A DNA stretch of 64,000 nt, taken from the NCBI RefSeq assembly GCF_026107645.2, contig NZ_JAPCHV010000019.1:28772-92771 (forward strand), given 5' to 3'. The stretch's first letter is position 1. The number at the start of each line of letters is the position of its first letter. The notes under the pieces were generated by a model. It was not told the origin of the DNA and did no database searches. It saw only the letters and a list, made by a program, of their open reading frames with translations. This stretch comes from Flavobacterium sp. MFBS3-15 (lineage in GTDB: Bacteria > Bacteroidota > Bacteroidia > Flavobacteriales > Flavobacteriaceae). The position numbers were made by a program, and so were the translations under genes. Below, in pieces: positions 9,801 to 17,360 of the stretch.

Positions 9801-10772
9801 TCCGGTAGCGGAGTTATAGGTTGTGGTCCTGCTGCTCCCGTTCCATTGTACTATGGAGGCAGGGGTAAAGTTGCTTCCGCCCACAACAAGGCTGAATGCC
9901 CCTGTGCCTGCAATCCTTGAAGGAGGGGAAAGGGTTGTTATGAAAGGTGTGGCAACAGTAACCCTGATATTATCAAAAAAGGAGGTTTGATTGCGCTTGG
10001 TAGCAGCATTCCAATAAGTGCCGATAAGAGGGAGTGAAGTGGCTGTTGAACCGCTGTTTACAGCCGTTCCCTGAGAGGTAAGGCTGCCGGCTGCCGGATC
10101 CTGGAATACGCTGCCATCATTGCGTACAAATAATTCCCAGGTATTGGACGCAGGGTTGTAGGTAACCTTTACGCTCAGGTATTGGTTGCCAAAATCGGAA
10201 AGTCCTGATGTATTGGAAGTGATAATGTCTGACGATGTCCTGATGCCTGCCGTGTAGCGTATGAGCCTGAGGCGGTCGGTTTTGCCGGACTGGCCCAGTA
10301 TCACCGCATAACCCGATCCTGTAGTTGCTGTGGTGTTCGATGTGCCTGCCAGCACAAACGCATTAGCATAGTAGCCATTAGCCGGACCGGAGGGGTTGGA
10401 GCGTACCTGGCGCATGTTGAATGTCCATGTCACCAACCCGGGGTTCGACGCAAGCGCCGTACTGTACGGTGCCGAAACGGCATTGTTGGCATAGGCAAGG
10501 CCCCAACCGGACACGTTCGCAGTTCCCGTGGCATCGTTAGTGAGGGCCAGGTAACCCGAATTTATACGGGCGCCAAAATCAGCCCCGCTCCTCAAAAAAG
10601 ACCAGGTGCTGTTTGTGCCTATCAGTCCGTTGGCACCGCTGTAGGACGTGCCTGCGGAAGTGCTGAAATCTGAGCTGAAGACCGTGGTTGTTTGTGCTCT
10701 TCCAAAAAATGGAATGACGCTTACAAAGGCCATCAGGAGACATGCCGATGCGGATGGTAGTTTTAGTATCAT
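3801..10772 (-). CDS. Giant T9SS-secreted cell-surface protein (2323 aa)
   Basis: The N-terminus has a signal peptide ending near residue 26 (FFGRAQ). Next come a lectin/LamG-like beta-sandwich (about 27-275) and an IPT/TIG-like domain (about 276-360, with VVGGSNFTPASIVQWNG). These are followed by a BACON-like segment (365-465), a fibronectin-III-like domain (470-585) and a jelly-roll-like block (590-815). Residues 820-1620 form a long Gly/Thr/Asn-rich array of short beta repeats resembling adhesin helices. An Ig-like domain (SFCEGDAVTLTAEV) lies near 1630-1700. The last 70 residues (VYDTRGRLLYS near 2265, ending NRKIIF) form a T9SS C-terminal sorting domain of the type A/C kind seen in Flavobacterium ChiA-like proteins. 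It is probably an exported adhesin or matrix protein; ligand unknown. The gene is monocistronic. Confidence 0.82.
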   Translation of the reverse strand: MILKLPSASACLLMAFVSVIPFFGRAQTTTVFSSDFSTSAGTSYSGANGLIGTNSTWSFLRSGADFGARINSGYLALTNDATGTANVSGWGLAYANNAVSAPYSTALASNPGLVTWTFNMRQVRSNPSGPANGYYANAFVLAGTSNTTATTGSGYAVILGQSGKTDRLRLIRYTAGIRTSSDIITSNTSGLSDFGNQYLSVKVTYNPASNTWELFVRNDGSVFQDPAAGSLTSQGTAVNSGSTATSLPLIGTYWNAATKRNQTSFFDNIRVTVATPFITTLSPPSRIAGTGAFSLVVGGSNFTPASIVQWNGSSRTTTYNSATGITAAITAADIASAGTVPITVITGTTVSNMVNFTIDVAGVPTISPSTNVLPGFSTVTGTASPQQSFTTTGANLTGNITATAPANFEVSLSSGSGYAGQITTIPSATTPIYVRVKAAAPAGLYSGNITLSAAGATSRQVAVSAVVLSSEPTTSATSISFSNVTSISLTTGWTSGSGTSRLVVMRAASAVNAAPTDGVTYTASAAFGAGSDLGNGNYVVYSGTSNSVNVTGLSAATTYHVAVYEFNGAGGTQNYRTTSPLTGSRLTLNAPVGLQITAMNTQNTINFDTSVEGVNNAAFSGAGFSTGTQPGELSSNSFAITGFSAGNLAFGADSPEDSVYDSGQSDGGETDAGLYAFEVSPNNYALGVQPATGEFSPGTITLRFQNQTATPITSVSVGYKVYVYNDEAGSNSLNFSYSPDNISYTAVAALNHTTTAAADALPEWKAYYKVATIPVAVAANGYGYIRWSGAAVSGTAYDEIAIDDIVLVANPTSTFASFSGTAETFTVAGNAGLSGATTVNSNIAFSNNSYLAIGANTLTLAGTMTHSASGNLRGGASANIILSGSVNPSLSFDQSTPGTTNQINNLTVATTNGNTATMATPLAIAGTLTVNELQTLNLGTNALSGALTTVANSGTISTQNTTSAPLPSGKTWSGTGVVLFNGSAQQTLPAGTYGNVTISNASGAVTVADVTVNGILHLPNANPTATTGSLATGSNTLFMGPDAINTGTGDVSGIVTRNSGIIPNKVYTFGHPYTSVVFPTLGTLPTSMSLKIEPGVAPVSKPDAILRRFDFIQTGGTGTKAIISAHYLDSEINGNIENRLVDWVIVIASGTGIPQSRTNYSVSNNFVELANVNMAFFSSSFGTYNLTLANSLANTLVWNGSQSDSWTTAANWTPNGSPAFDTNVIIPDASTTPNDPIYNNGSEVATISIEAGAILNAAEASVFTVKGTSGAWINKGTFNASTGTVVFDNANGSADATIAGITSFNNLTIASGTSLRPLTNSVIRLGGVFTKPGNFFTAGVHSTFEYTGTGQTVVLPNGAQSAYHNLTISGTGAVFPASLNVRGDLVLNQTVDFTGKTIEMSGNEEELQIIGGTVSPTFDNLTINNATSKVILATNATVAGTLTLTVGKFDIQGYDLTLGANAVAGSFSSTTMIEADGAGVVRRPYTVTGSYTFPIGEGIDTTVYSPITVNVTSGTFSNAYVAVNMKDVKHPSNNSADNYLTHYWNVTQTGITGAVATITTTYEAIDIVGSLGNISAAQLNGTFNVATNPWVKFAALSGGTLTAANATLTAGQTSSFTGIDSSPFTAVITGEGSFCEGDAVTLTAEVSGSNPPYSYSWSGGLGTAATATPPTTVAGTTTYTLAVRDANGIEVTDTADVVVSLQPVAGTLTGSQEICAATTPADITLTGYTGTIVRWERSINTLFANPAFIPSTSATLSGALIGTNLASTRYVRAVVQNGTCPVVYSNYIEIKISATTWDGTWSNGEPTATTAVIFNADFTATEDMAACSVVVNTGANVVIPAGFNMTVDGAVTINGGTFTVENNANLVQVRDVNNSGEIEVIKDSAPIYRLDYTLWSSPVDGQTLKTFSPQTLNNRFYTYNPVTNGYTQVSDPVTTEFIEGKSYLIRVDNTHPSFVNTSTPGTPWTGTFTGAPHNGNVDVAVTPGFNAVGNPYPSSLNIADFYAANSGNLAQDASLFFWRKKNDTNASSYASLTLAGYIANDAFGGDSSNGLFSDPDESDEWVINTGQGFIVYSTGNTVSFNNGMRRGINNGQFFRNAMDTDKSRLWLNLTGSLGEFSQMSVAYTPNTTLGLDYAWDGRAITDGDVAIYSLAGETKLGIQARPSFDASDIVPLGVKITAAGTYSISLDHFDGVFAQGQDIFIKDNLLGGMTHNLANGPYEFAAEAGTLAGRFDVVYAQALGTGSPDANANALIVYKQENTIHVNSGRMEMKSVQVYDTRGRLLYSTDGINDTTAVISGLQSQEQMLIIKVTDVNGAVTNRKIIF

Positions 10773-11216
10773 AAATTTGCAATTTAGTCTAATAAGAAGG
10801 TTGAATTTTAGGAATCTCTAATCTCACTGGGCATTTTTTTATTTAATTGTGAGAATTGATTATTAAATTTTTAAATAGCTAAAATTATTGCAATATTATG
10901 TGTGGAAATTTAGAAATAAGTTAAATAGCGGCAATTCATCGACCATCTGCCGTTAATTATCGTTGAATGGCAGTCTTTTAAGAATTAGAAAATAACGCGA
11001 TATTTTCTTTTGTAAGGGTTGGCTTGTTATTACTTTGGTTTAAAAAAGGATATGTCTGAATCAACGGGTTGAATTAATGCCGAAATGCCCATTTATATCG
11101 GTTTATGCCCTGTGGTGCTGGCATACCTTACCGGCCATTCGGCAATAAAGACCAATGAGATAGTAAAGGCTATGGCAGAAGAGGCCAAACCTTAAAAAAA
11201 AATGTTTTGAAGGGTT
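10773..11216. other. AT-rich intergenic region with a possible 36-codon ORF
   Basis: About 440 bases lie upstream of the giant surface-protein gene and beyond the 3' end of doxX; the left part is very AT-rich and should hold the surface-protein promoter, though no perfect TANNTTTG box is evident. On the plus strand, ATG 11085 to TAA 11195 encodes 36 residues (MPIYIGLCPVVLAYLTGHS, then KTNEIVKAMAEEAKP). Composition is gene-like, but there is no clear promoter. It may be a small hydrophobic peptide, the relic of a larger gene, or chance. Confidence 0.3.
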
Positions 11217-11615
11217 TTACAGTGCCACGGCATTCAGCCAGTGCAGCAGCAAAACAACCGGGATAAAATAAATGACTATGGTACGCGCACCGTCATAATC
11301 CTTCGCCATGCGCTGGCCCAGGAGGAGGAACAGCAGGGTTATGCCCGAAAGTACTCCCGCAAGGATTGGGAATTGGTCGCCCCCATTGACAAATATCTCA
11401 ATGATCCCTATTACGGCAAAAGCGCCCGAAAACACCTCCATCACCAGGATGAGGAACAGCGACTGCGGCACCATGTTCCGGATGGGTGTTTGCGAAAAAT
11501 GGCCCTTCAGCCATTCGAGGTTGCCTTTCCAGTCGGTTACCTTGTCGTAACCGGATTGAATGAAGGTGATGGCCAAAAAGGCAAGTATCAGGATTATGGC
11601 AGGCTGTGGTATCAT
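11217..11615 (-). CDS. DoxX-family membrane protein
   Basis: This 132-residue protein has four predicted membrane helices (about 5-25, 50-73, 80-100 and 110-130) and the ITFIQSGYDKVTDW signature near the end of helix 1, typical of DoxX/DoxX-like proteins. The family is found in membrane redox and stress contexts, but the biochemical role of this type in Bacteroidota is not defined. It starts 4 bases after the stop of the DNA polymerase III delta-prime gene, so the two are probably co-transcribed; a functional link is not implied. Length and topology fit the family. Confidence 0.75.
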   Translation of the reverse strand: MIPQPAIILILAFLAITFIQSGYDKVTDWKGNLEWLKGHFSQTPIRNMVPQSLFLILVMEVFSGAFAVIGIIEIFVNGGDQFPILAGVLSGITLLFLLLGQRMAKDYDGARTIVIYFIPVVLLLHWLNAVAL

Positions 11616-11619
11616 GATG

Positions 11620-12768
11620 TTATTTTTTATGGATTAATCGGGTGAGTTTTATCGAAAGGTCGGTAAGGATGATCCTGGCGTTGCCGTTGCGCTCTATGTG
11701 GTACAGGGCATCGCTCAGTTCCTTAAAGATATCGTTGATGTTGCTGCCGTTGACAAAGGGCGCAAAATTTTCCAGCTTAAATTTTTCTACAGTAGGTTCC
11801 ATGAAAACCAGGTCGCCCGCGCTATAGTTGAGCAGCAGTGCCTGCCGGAACATATCGATGCAAAAGTGCAGGAACTGCTTTTGCGGCTCGCGCCCTATTG
11901 CGGCAATCGTTTCGCTCCACGCGATGAGGTCGTGTATGGCGGCGGCATTCCCCTTGGCCCGGAAGGCGGCGCGCACCCATTGCACGAACCACTCTTCAAA
12001 CGGGTGGCCGTCATCATCGCCGTTGAGCAGATGCAGGGCTTTGTTGTAGTTGCCCTGGGCCTGGTGGGCTATTTTTGTAGCCGTATTCTGCGGAATAGCA
12101 AGCTGGTTGGCCAGCCGGTTGGATATGGCGTTTTCGCTCAGCGGCCCGAAGTGGAGCACCTGGCAGCGCGACAGTATGGTTTGCAGGATATCGTCCTCGC
12201 TTTCGGCGATCAATATAAAAACCGTTTTTTGCGGCGGTTCTTCCAGCAGCTTCAGCAGCTTGTTGGCAGAGGCGGTATTCATCCGGTCGGCCATCCAGAT
12301 GATCATCACCTTGTAGCCGCCCTCATAGGCCTTCAGCGAAAGCGCCTTAACGATTTCCGTTGCCTCATCCACGCCTATCTGGCCCTGCTTGTTTTGTATG
12401 TCGATCTTTTTATACCAGTCGAAAAGGCTGCCGTAGGGCGTTTCGGTAATAAACTCCCGCCAGTACTTCAGGAAGTTGGCGCTCACAGGGTGGCTCTTCA
12501 CCTCGCTGTTGGCCGCCACGGGGAACACAAAATGAAGGTCGGGGTGCGAAAAGTTCTCAAATTTCAGGTTGCAGGCCGCGTTGCCGCCCGAGTTTTCACC
12601 GGCTTCGTTGGCACACAAAATATACTGCGCGTATGCAATCGCCATGGGCAGGGTTCCCGAGCCTTCGGGCCCGATGAACAGCTGTGCATGCGGTATGCGC
12701 CCCTGCGACGCGCTTTTGGTCAAATGGCTTTTGATGTGGCCCTGGCCGATGATCTCTGAAAAAAGCAT
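11620..12768 (-). CDS. holB: DNA polymerase III, delta-prime subunit (clamp-loader)
   Basis: This 382-residue AAA+ clamp-loader subunit starts with the conserved FSEIIGQGHIKSHL and includes HAQLFIGPEGSG. It also has the sensor and arginine-finger-like segments NKLLKLLEEPP and ILSRCQVLHF. The P-loop reads GPEGSGTLP, with the Lys of the Walker A motif replaced. This agrees with delta-prime being a stator that does not hydrolyse ATP. The zinc-module Cys residues of gamma/tau are mostly absent, with only isolated Cys at 53 and 66. It would work with the gamma/tau and delta subunits to load the sliding clamp. A parallel role as a second gamma-like protein is unlikely given the broken P-loop. Confidence 0.85.
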   Translation of the reverse strand: MLFSEIIGQGHIKSHLTKSASQGRIPHAQLFIGPEGSGTLPMAIAYAQYILCANEAGENSGGNAACNLKFENFSHPDLHFVFPVAANSEVKSHPVSANFLKYWREFITETPYGSLFDWYKKIDIQNKQGQIGVDEATEIVKALSLKAYEGGYKVMIIWMADRMNTASANKLLKLLEEPPQKTVFILIAESEDDILQTILSRCQVLHFGPLSENAISNRLANQLAIPQNTATKIAHQAQGNYNKALHLLNGDDDGHPFEEWFVQWVRAAFRAKGNAAAIHDLIAWSETIAAIGREPQKQFLHFCIDMFRQALLLNYSAGDLVFMEPTVEKFKLENFAPFVNGSNINDIFKELSDALYHIERNGNARIILTDLSIKLTRLIHKK

Positions 12769-12841
12769 AGGGCAAATATAGAAAATAGTTTGGGAGTTTT
12801 CAGTTCAGGGTTTGGGTTCGGGGTTCGGGGTTTTGAGAGTT

Positions 12842-12995
12842 GACCTCACCCCAACCCTCTCCAAAGGAGAGAGAGGAGCTTCACTCTGCGGGATATTGAA
12901 TGGAAATTTTACCCTGATGTTATTTAAAAAGAGCGTAAAGATTGTCGGCAGGTTCCGGCTCTCCTCTCCAAAGGAGAGGGGCTGGGGGTGAGGTC
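12842..12995. repeat. Palindromic intergenic element (GACCTCACCCC type)
   Basis: The left end (GACCTCACCCCAACCCTCTC, then CAAAGGAGAG) is repeated in inverted form at the right end (CTCTCCAAAGGAGAGG, then CTGGGGGTGAGGTC), about 110 bases apart. It fills the gap between the parvulin-like gene and holB. Related sequence recurs at 49.25 and 50.5 kb. Confidence 0.7.
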
Positions 12996-13021
12996 TGTAA
13001 CAGGCGATTCAAACCAAATCA

Positions 13022-13576
13022 CTAATACGTCATATACAGCACCTGCACCGCCTTCTTTTTAAAGGGCTCGCCGTTTTTCACGATCACATAGGTGTCATCT
13101 CCTGCCTCTACTGCAAATATGTCGCCGGCCTTGTGTGCATCGAGCGCTTTGGTGATGGCCGGTATCATGGTCGCGGCAAGGGTTTCAAATTTCGCCATCT
13201 CCTTGCCGTCGCCCGGATAATATTGCTCAATGATGATTTCGAACGGCGTGCCTTCCCTGTAGGCTTTAATTGCGGCTTCCTTAGCTTTTTTTATTTCCTT
13301 CGGCGACCAGGCCCCGGCATCGAGGTACAGGCTGCCGTAACGCTGGGTCACCACGCCATCGTGCCCCATGATTTTGTACAGTTCGCGGCCTCTTATGATG
13401 ATATCGCCCTTTTTGCCTTTGCTGAGGTCGGCATAAAGAGGGTCGCCTTCGGTGTAGTTCAGTTCAGAAATAAAATCGGCATTCCTAAAGGCGTCTTGCG
13501 CCTGTTCCTGGGTGATTTGTTGCGCATGAGCGGATAAGGTTGCGAGGAAGAAGAGGGTCAGGTATTTTTTGAGCAT
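13022..13576 (-). CDS. Secreted parvulin-like protein
   Basis: The 184-residue protein has a clear signal peptide (residues 1-18, cut after AHA). The segment from about 95 to 180 follows the parvulin pattern: a helix (KEAAIKAYREGTPFEIIIEQ), then YYPGDGKE, a helical MIPAITKALDAHKAGDIF and a closing strand DDTYVIVKNGEP. Parvulins are periplasmic peptidyl-prolyl isomerases that help fold outer-membrane proteins. The match is diverged, so activity is uncertain. It lies 19 bases after the DUF1877 gene and is probably in the same transcript. Assignment rests on the fold pattern, not on catalytic residues I could confirm. Confidence 0.6.
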   Translation of the reverse strand: MLKKYLTLFFLATLSAHAQQITQEQAQDAFRNADFISELNYTEGDPLYADLSKGKKGDIIIRGRELYKIMGHDGVVTQRYGSLYLDAGAWSPKEIKKAKEAAIKAYREGTPFEIIIEQYYPGDGKEMAKFETLAATMIPAITKALDAHKAGDIFAVEAGDDTYVIVKNGEPFKKKAVQVLYMTY

Positions 13577-13595
13577 ATAACTTTGTCAAAGATGT

Positions 13596-14090
13596 TTAAC
13601 TATAATTAATAATAATTCCCTCATTGTTTTCAGCAGCCTTTTTAAAAATATCAATAATTTCGTTGGTGTGAGCTATAAAATAATCCCACTGATTTAAAAT
13701 ATATGAGCCGGCCCTGTACACCTCTTCTGTTTCCATCTTTTCAAGGTTGTAAGCGTTTTTAATATCCTGGTGGTTAAGGGCAGCAAGTACGGGAGCCATG
13801 GCTTTGACCTGATTTGATGTGAGATAATAAGGGGTATCATAATTACTTTCATCAAACGCTTTGCCACGCCAACCCGAAAGTACTTTGTTGGGCGAGGGGT
13901 CGGCCTCTTTTAACAGAAAAAAAGCAACATCCCATCCCTTATCCATAGATGATTCTGTACCATCACCAGGGAGATCGCCCTCTACATTAGCAAAATTTTC
14001 ATTTACAAAATTTGTTGCTCCTTGCGGATGCGAGGCTATCTCTGCAATGAGTTTGTCGCTTGCACGATATAATTCACAGACTATTCCCAT
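13596..14090 (-). CDS. DUF1877 family protein
   Basis: The 164-residue cytosolic protein begins MGIVCELYRASD and carries the DUF1877 features: the central DKGWDVAFFLL, the YLTSNQVKAMAPVL segment and the C-terminal FKKAAENNEGIIINYS. The E. coli member is YfbM; its function is unknown. The gene is AT-richer than pgk, with which it diverges across a 227-base gap, and heads a short unit with the parvulin-like gene. Confidence 0.75.
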   Translation of the reverse strand: MGIVCELYRASDKLIAEIASHPQGATNFVNENFANVEGDLPGDGTESSMDKGWDVAFFLLKEADPSPNKVLSGWRGKAFDESNYDTPYYLTSNQVKAMAPVLAALNHQDIKNAYNLEKMETEEVYRAGSYILNQWDYFIAHTNEIIDIFKKAAENNEGIIINYS

Positions 14091-14245
14091 TTTTGATGAT
14101 GATTATATTTGCTATGTAATTTTACGAATATACGAATTGGTTACAAAAAACTCCCCCTTCATTACATAACACAACTTTAACATATGTGTAAATTGCTGTA
14201 ATCCATATTTTTGCAACAAATACAGAAATGTTTGTGAACATTTTT

Positions 14246-14278
14246 TTGGCTATTTATTAACAGAAACGATTATATTTG
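14246..14278 (+). promoter_or_regulatory. Promoter of pgk
   Basis: TTG at 14246-14248 and TATATTTG at 14271-14278 are separated by 22 bases, a good Bacteroidota -33/-7 pair. It leaves a leader of about 33 bases to the ATG at 14318. Confidence 0.65.
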
Positions 14279-14317
14279 CCTTTCTTCAAAATCAGGACAA
14301 TCTAAAAACACGACCTA

Positions 14318-15508
14318 ATGAAAACACTTTCGGATATCGATTTTAATGGCAAAAAAGCAGTAATACGGGTAGATTTCAACGTACCGCTGGACGAAGATTT
14401 CAACGTTACCGACGACACCCGCATCGAAGCTGCCAAGCCAACAATCGACAAGATACTGAAAGACGGCGGGAGCATGATCCTGATGTCGCACCTGGGCAGG
14501 CCGAAAGGGAAAGAAGATAAATATTCCCTGAAGCACATTGTAGCCAAGACATCTGAAATACTGGGCGTTGAAGTGAAATTTGTAGACGACTGCATAGGCG
14601 ACAAGGTAACCCAGGCGGCTGCCGGCCTGAAGCCGGGCGAAGTGCTGCTGCTGGAAAACCTCCGTTTTTACAAAGAAGAGGAGGCCGGTGATGAAGGCTT
14701 TGCCGAAAAGCTGAGCAAGCTGGGCGATGTGTACGTGAACGACGCCTTTGGCACCGCACACCGCGCGCACGCATCTACAACGATAATAGCAAATTACTTT
14801 CCTGAAAATAAAGTGTTTGGCACACTGCTTGCCAAGGAGATCGAAAGTTTGGACAAGGTGCTTAAAAACAGCGAAAAGCCGGTAACGGCCGTTTTGGGCG
14901 GGTCGAAAGTTTCGTCGAAGATCACGGTTATCGAAAACATCCTGGACAAGGTAGACCACCTGATCATAGGCGGTGGCATGACCTTTACGTTCGTAAAGGC
15001 ACAAGGCGGCAAGATTGGCGACTCCATTTGCGAGGACGACAAGCAGGAACTGGCCCTCGACATCCTGAAGCAAGCCAAAGAGAAAGGCGTACAGGTGCAC
15101 ATTCCGGTAGACGTTATTGCTGCCGACGGGTTTAAGAACGATGCCAACACGAAGGTGGTTGACGTGAACGAGATACCGGACGGATGGCAGGGGCTTGATG
15201 CCGGGCCGAAGTCACTGGAAAACTTCAAAAAAGTGATCCTGGAGTCCAAAACCATTCTGTGGAACGGGCCACTGGGCGTATTTGAAATGGAAAACTTTGC
15301 CAAAGGCACCATTACCCTTGGCAACTTCATAGCCGAAGCTACAGAAAAAGGAGCTTTCTCGCTGGTAGGCGGGGGCGACTCGGTAGCGGCAGTAAAACAG
15401 TTTGGCCTTGAGCCGAAGATGAGTTACGTTTCCACAGGCGGTGGCGCCATGCTGGAAATGCTGGAGGGGAAAACACTACCGGGAATTGCCGCTATACAGG
15501 GCAAGTAG
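14318..15508 (+). CDS. pgk: Phosphoglycerate kinase
   Basis: This full-length 396-residue glycolytic enzyme transfers phosphate between 1,3-bisphosphoglycerate and ADP in the cytosol. The N-terminal substrate loop is RVDFNVPLD (residues 18-26), followed by SHLGRPKG, the [12 protein letters not shown] segment and [12 protein letters not shown]. The hinge and C-terminal nucleotide domain show [20 protein letters not shown] and the closing GGGDSVAAV and STGGGAMLE motifs. All key residues are present. It has its own promoter and is followed by the lytic transglycosylase gene, which has a separate -7 box. Confidence 0.98.
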   Translation: MKTLSDIDFNGKKAVIRVDFNVPLDEDFNVTDDTRIEAAKPTIDKILKDGGSMILMSHLGRPKGKEDKYSLKHIVAKTSEILGVEVKFVDDCIGDKVTQAAAGLKPGEVLLLENLRFYKEEEAGDEGFAEKLSKLGDVYVNDAFGTAHRAHASTTIIANYFPENKVFGTLLAKEIESLDKVLKNSEKPVTAVLGGSKVSSKITVIENILDKVDHLIIGGGMTFTFVKAQGGKIGDSICEDDKQELALDILKQAKEKGVQVHIPVDVIAADGFKNDANTKVVDVNEIPDGWQGLDAGPKSLENFKKVILESKTILWNGPLGVFEMENFAKGTITLGNFIAEATEKGAFSLVGGGDSVAAVKQFGLEPKMSYVSTGGGAMLEMLEGKTLPGIAAIQGK

Positions 15509-15548
15509 TGTTAAAGTTTATAATAGAAAACACACTATGGAGTTATTA

Positions 15549-15556
15549 TAGGTTTG
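15549..15556 (+). promoter_or_regulatory. -7 box upstream of the lytic transglycosylase gene
   Basis: TAGGTTTG matches TANNTTTG 44 bases before the start codon. I see no good TTG at the matching -33 position, so this is tentative. Confidence 0.4.
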
Positions 15557-15600
15557 TAGCATGCAAAGCCCTGTAATTTAACTCCTTAAAAAAGTAAATT

Positions 15601-17343
15601 ATGATTAAAAAAAGTGTAATGCCGATTGTCCTCGCGCTGTTTTCCTTTACGGGTTTTGCCCAGGAAAGCGCCGATGCAGGCATCCCTTTTAAGACTGAAA
15701 CGAAATTATCCTATTTAGATTCCATCAAGGCATCGTTCACGCACCATGAGGAAATGGCATGTATCGACAGCCTTTGGCTGAAGGAGCTTGCCAATGAGGA
15801 CCTTTTTGAAGGCATGCAGGAAGACCTGAAAAACATCAACCCTGATGTTGAGGTGGATTATGTCCTTGATACCGAGCTGCTCAGGAAAAGGCTGGCCGCG
15901 CTGGATGCGAAGTCACCCTTTAACATTGAGTACAGCAAGGGGCTGGAGAACATCATAAAATCGTACCTCAAGAACAGGCCGCGTTCGTACGAGCGCCTTA
16001 TGGCCATATCGGAATTCTACTTCCCGATGTTCGAGGAGCATCTGGCCAAATACAATGTGCCTATCGAGATAAAATACCTTGCCGTGATCGAGTCGGCGCT
16101 TAACCCAAGGGCTAAGTCCAGGGTAGGGGCAACAGGGTTGTGGCAATTCATGTACCCAACGGGCAAGCAGTACAACCTTGAGGTGAACTCCTACGTTGAC
16201 GAGCGCAGCGACCCTTTGAAAGCTACCGAGGCAGCGTGCAAATACCTGTCGAGCCTGTACAACATCTTTGGCGACTGGGATTTGGTGCTTGCATCGTACA
16301 ATGCCGGGCCGGGCAATGTGACCAAGGCCATACGCCGCTCTGGCACCTACCACAATTACTGGAACATCCGCAAAAACCTGCCGCAGGAAACACAGGCGTA
16401 TGTGCCTACCTTCCTGGCAACGATGTACATTTACGAATATGCCAAAGAGCACGGCATCAATGCTAAAAAAGCACCGCTATCGTATTTTGAGACCGACACC
16501 ATAATGGTGAAGCGCCAGATATCGTTCAAGCAGATTTCGAAACTGCTCGACATGCCGGTAAGCCAGCTGCAGTTCCTGAACCCGATCTACAAGCTGGACA
16601 TTGTTCCGTTCACGTCAGATAAAGCCCACTACATAAGACTTCCGAAAGATAAGGCTGCCATTTTCGCTTCCAACGAAAACAGCGTATATGCCTATGTTGA
16701 TTATGAGGAAAGCCTTCGCGAAAAGCCTTTCTTTGTAAGCAAGCCGGAAACGGCCTATGCATCCAATGATGCTGCCCCATCGGCCAAAAAGAAGAGGACA
16801 TCTTCTGTAACTACAAAATCGTACACGGTAAAACGTGGCGACAACCTGGGTGCCATTGCCAACAAATATGATGTAAGCGTGGCTGAATTGAAAAAGTGGA
16901 ACAGGATAAAGGGCAACAACATCCAGATAGGGCAGAGGCTGAAGATCCAAAAGGCCATCACGATCAGCACACCGGTTAAGGAAGAAGAAGCGATTGCCGC
17001 CAGGGAAACGAAAAAAGAAACCAAAGAAGCTAAGGATGTTGCCGCCAACAGCAAAACGGCTATAGCCGAAAATACCAAAGAACCGGAAGAAACCGAAGAG
17101 GCTGCAGAAGATGTGGCCGAAGCGGAAGCCAAAACCGAAGTGGCTGCCAAAGAGCCTGCGAGAAAGTCGAGGTCTACCAGCTATGAAGAGCAGCGCATGT
17201 ATATTGTGCAAAAAGGCGATTCATTGTTCAGCATTGCCAAAAAACACCCCGGTGTTACTGTGGAGAACCTCAAAACATGGAATAAAATCCAGGGCGAGAG
17301 CATCCAGCCGGGCATGAAGCTGAAGGTGAAAGAGGTAAACTAA
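15601..17343 (+). CDS. Membrane-bound lytic transglycosylase with LysM repeats (MltD-like)
   Basis: The 580-residue exported enzyme has a signal peptide (1-20, FTGFAQ). Its SLT domain, about residues 130-300, has catalytic Glu164 in AVIESALNP, followed by GATGLWQFM and ASYNAGPGNV. LysM domain 1 (about 406-452, SYTVKRGDNLGAIANKY) and LysM domain 2 (about 533-580, YIVQKGDSLFSIAKK) are separated by an acidic, Ala/Glu/Lys-rich linker. Such enzymes cut peptidoglycan glycan strands with formation of an anhydro-muramic end, and LysM binds the wall. It is followed 17 bases later by the DUF4837 lipoprotein, so the two are probably made together. Confidence 0.92.
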   Translation: MIKKSVMPIVLALFSFTGFAQESADAGIPFKTETKLSYLDSIKASFTHHEEMACIDSLWLKELANEDLFEGMQEDLKNINPDVEVDYVLDTELLRKRLAALDAKSPFNIEYSKGLENIIKSYLKNRPRSYERLMAISEFYFPMFEEHLAKYNVPIEIKYLAVIESALNPRAKSRVGATGLWQFMYPTGKQYNLEVNSYVDERSDPLKATEAACKYLSSLYNIFGDWDLVLASYNAGPGNVTKAIRRSGTYHNYWNIRKNLPQETQAYVPTFLATMYIYEYAKEHGINAKKAPLSYFETDTIMVKRQISFKQISKLLDMPVSQLQFLNPIYKLDIVPFTSDKAHYIRLPKDKAAIFASNENSVYAYVDYEESLREKPFFVSKPETAYASNDAAPSAKKKRTSSVTTKSYTVKRGDNLGAIANKYDVSVAELKKWNRIKGNNIQIGQRLKIQKAITISTPVKEEEAIAARETKKETKEAKDVAANSKTAIAENTKEPEETEEAAEDVAEAEAKTEVAAKEPARKSRSTSYEEQRMYIVQKGDSLFSIAKKHPGVTVENLKTWNKIQGESIQPGMKLKVKEVN

Positions 17344-17360
17344 TCAAATACAACCTCACC

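Noticed and set aside
14206..14213. Second -7 box (TATTTTTG) upstream of pgk
   Set aside because: The only TTG upstream is 10 bases away, too near; the pair at 14246-14278 is better placed.
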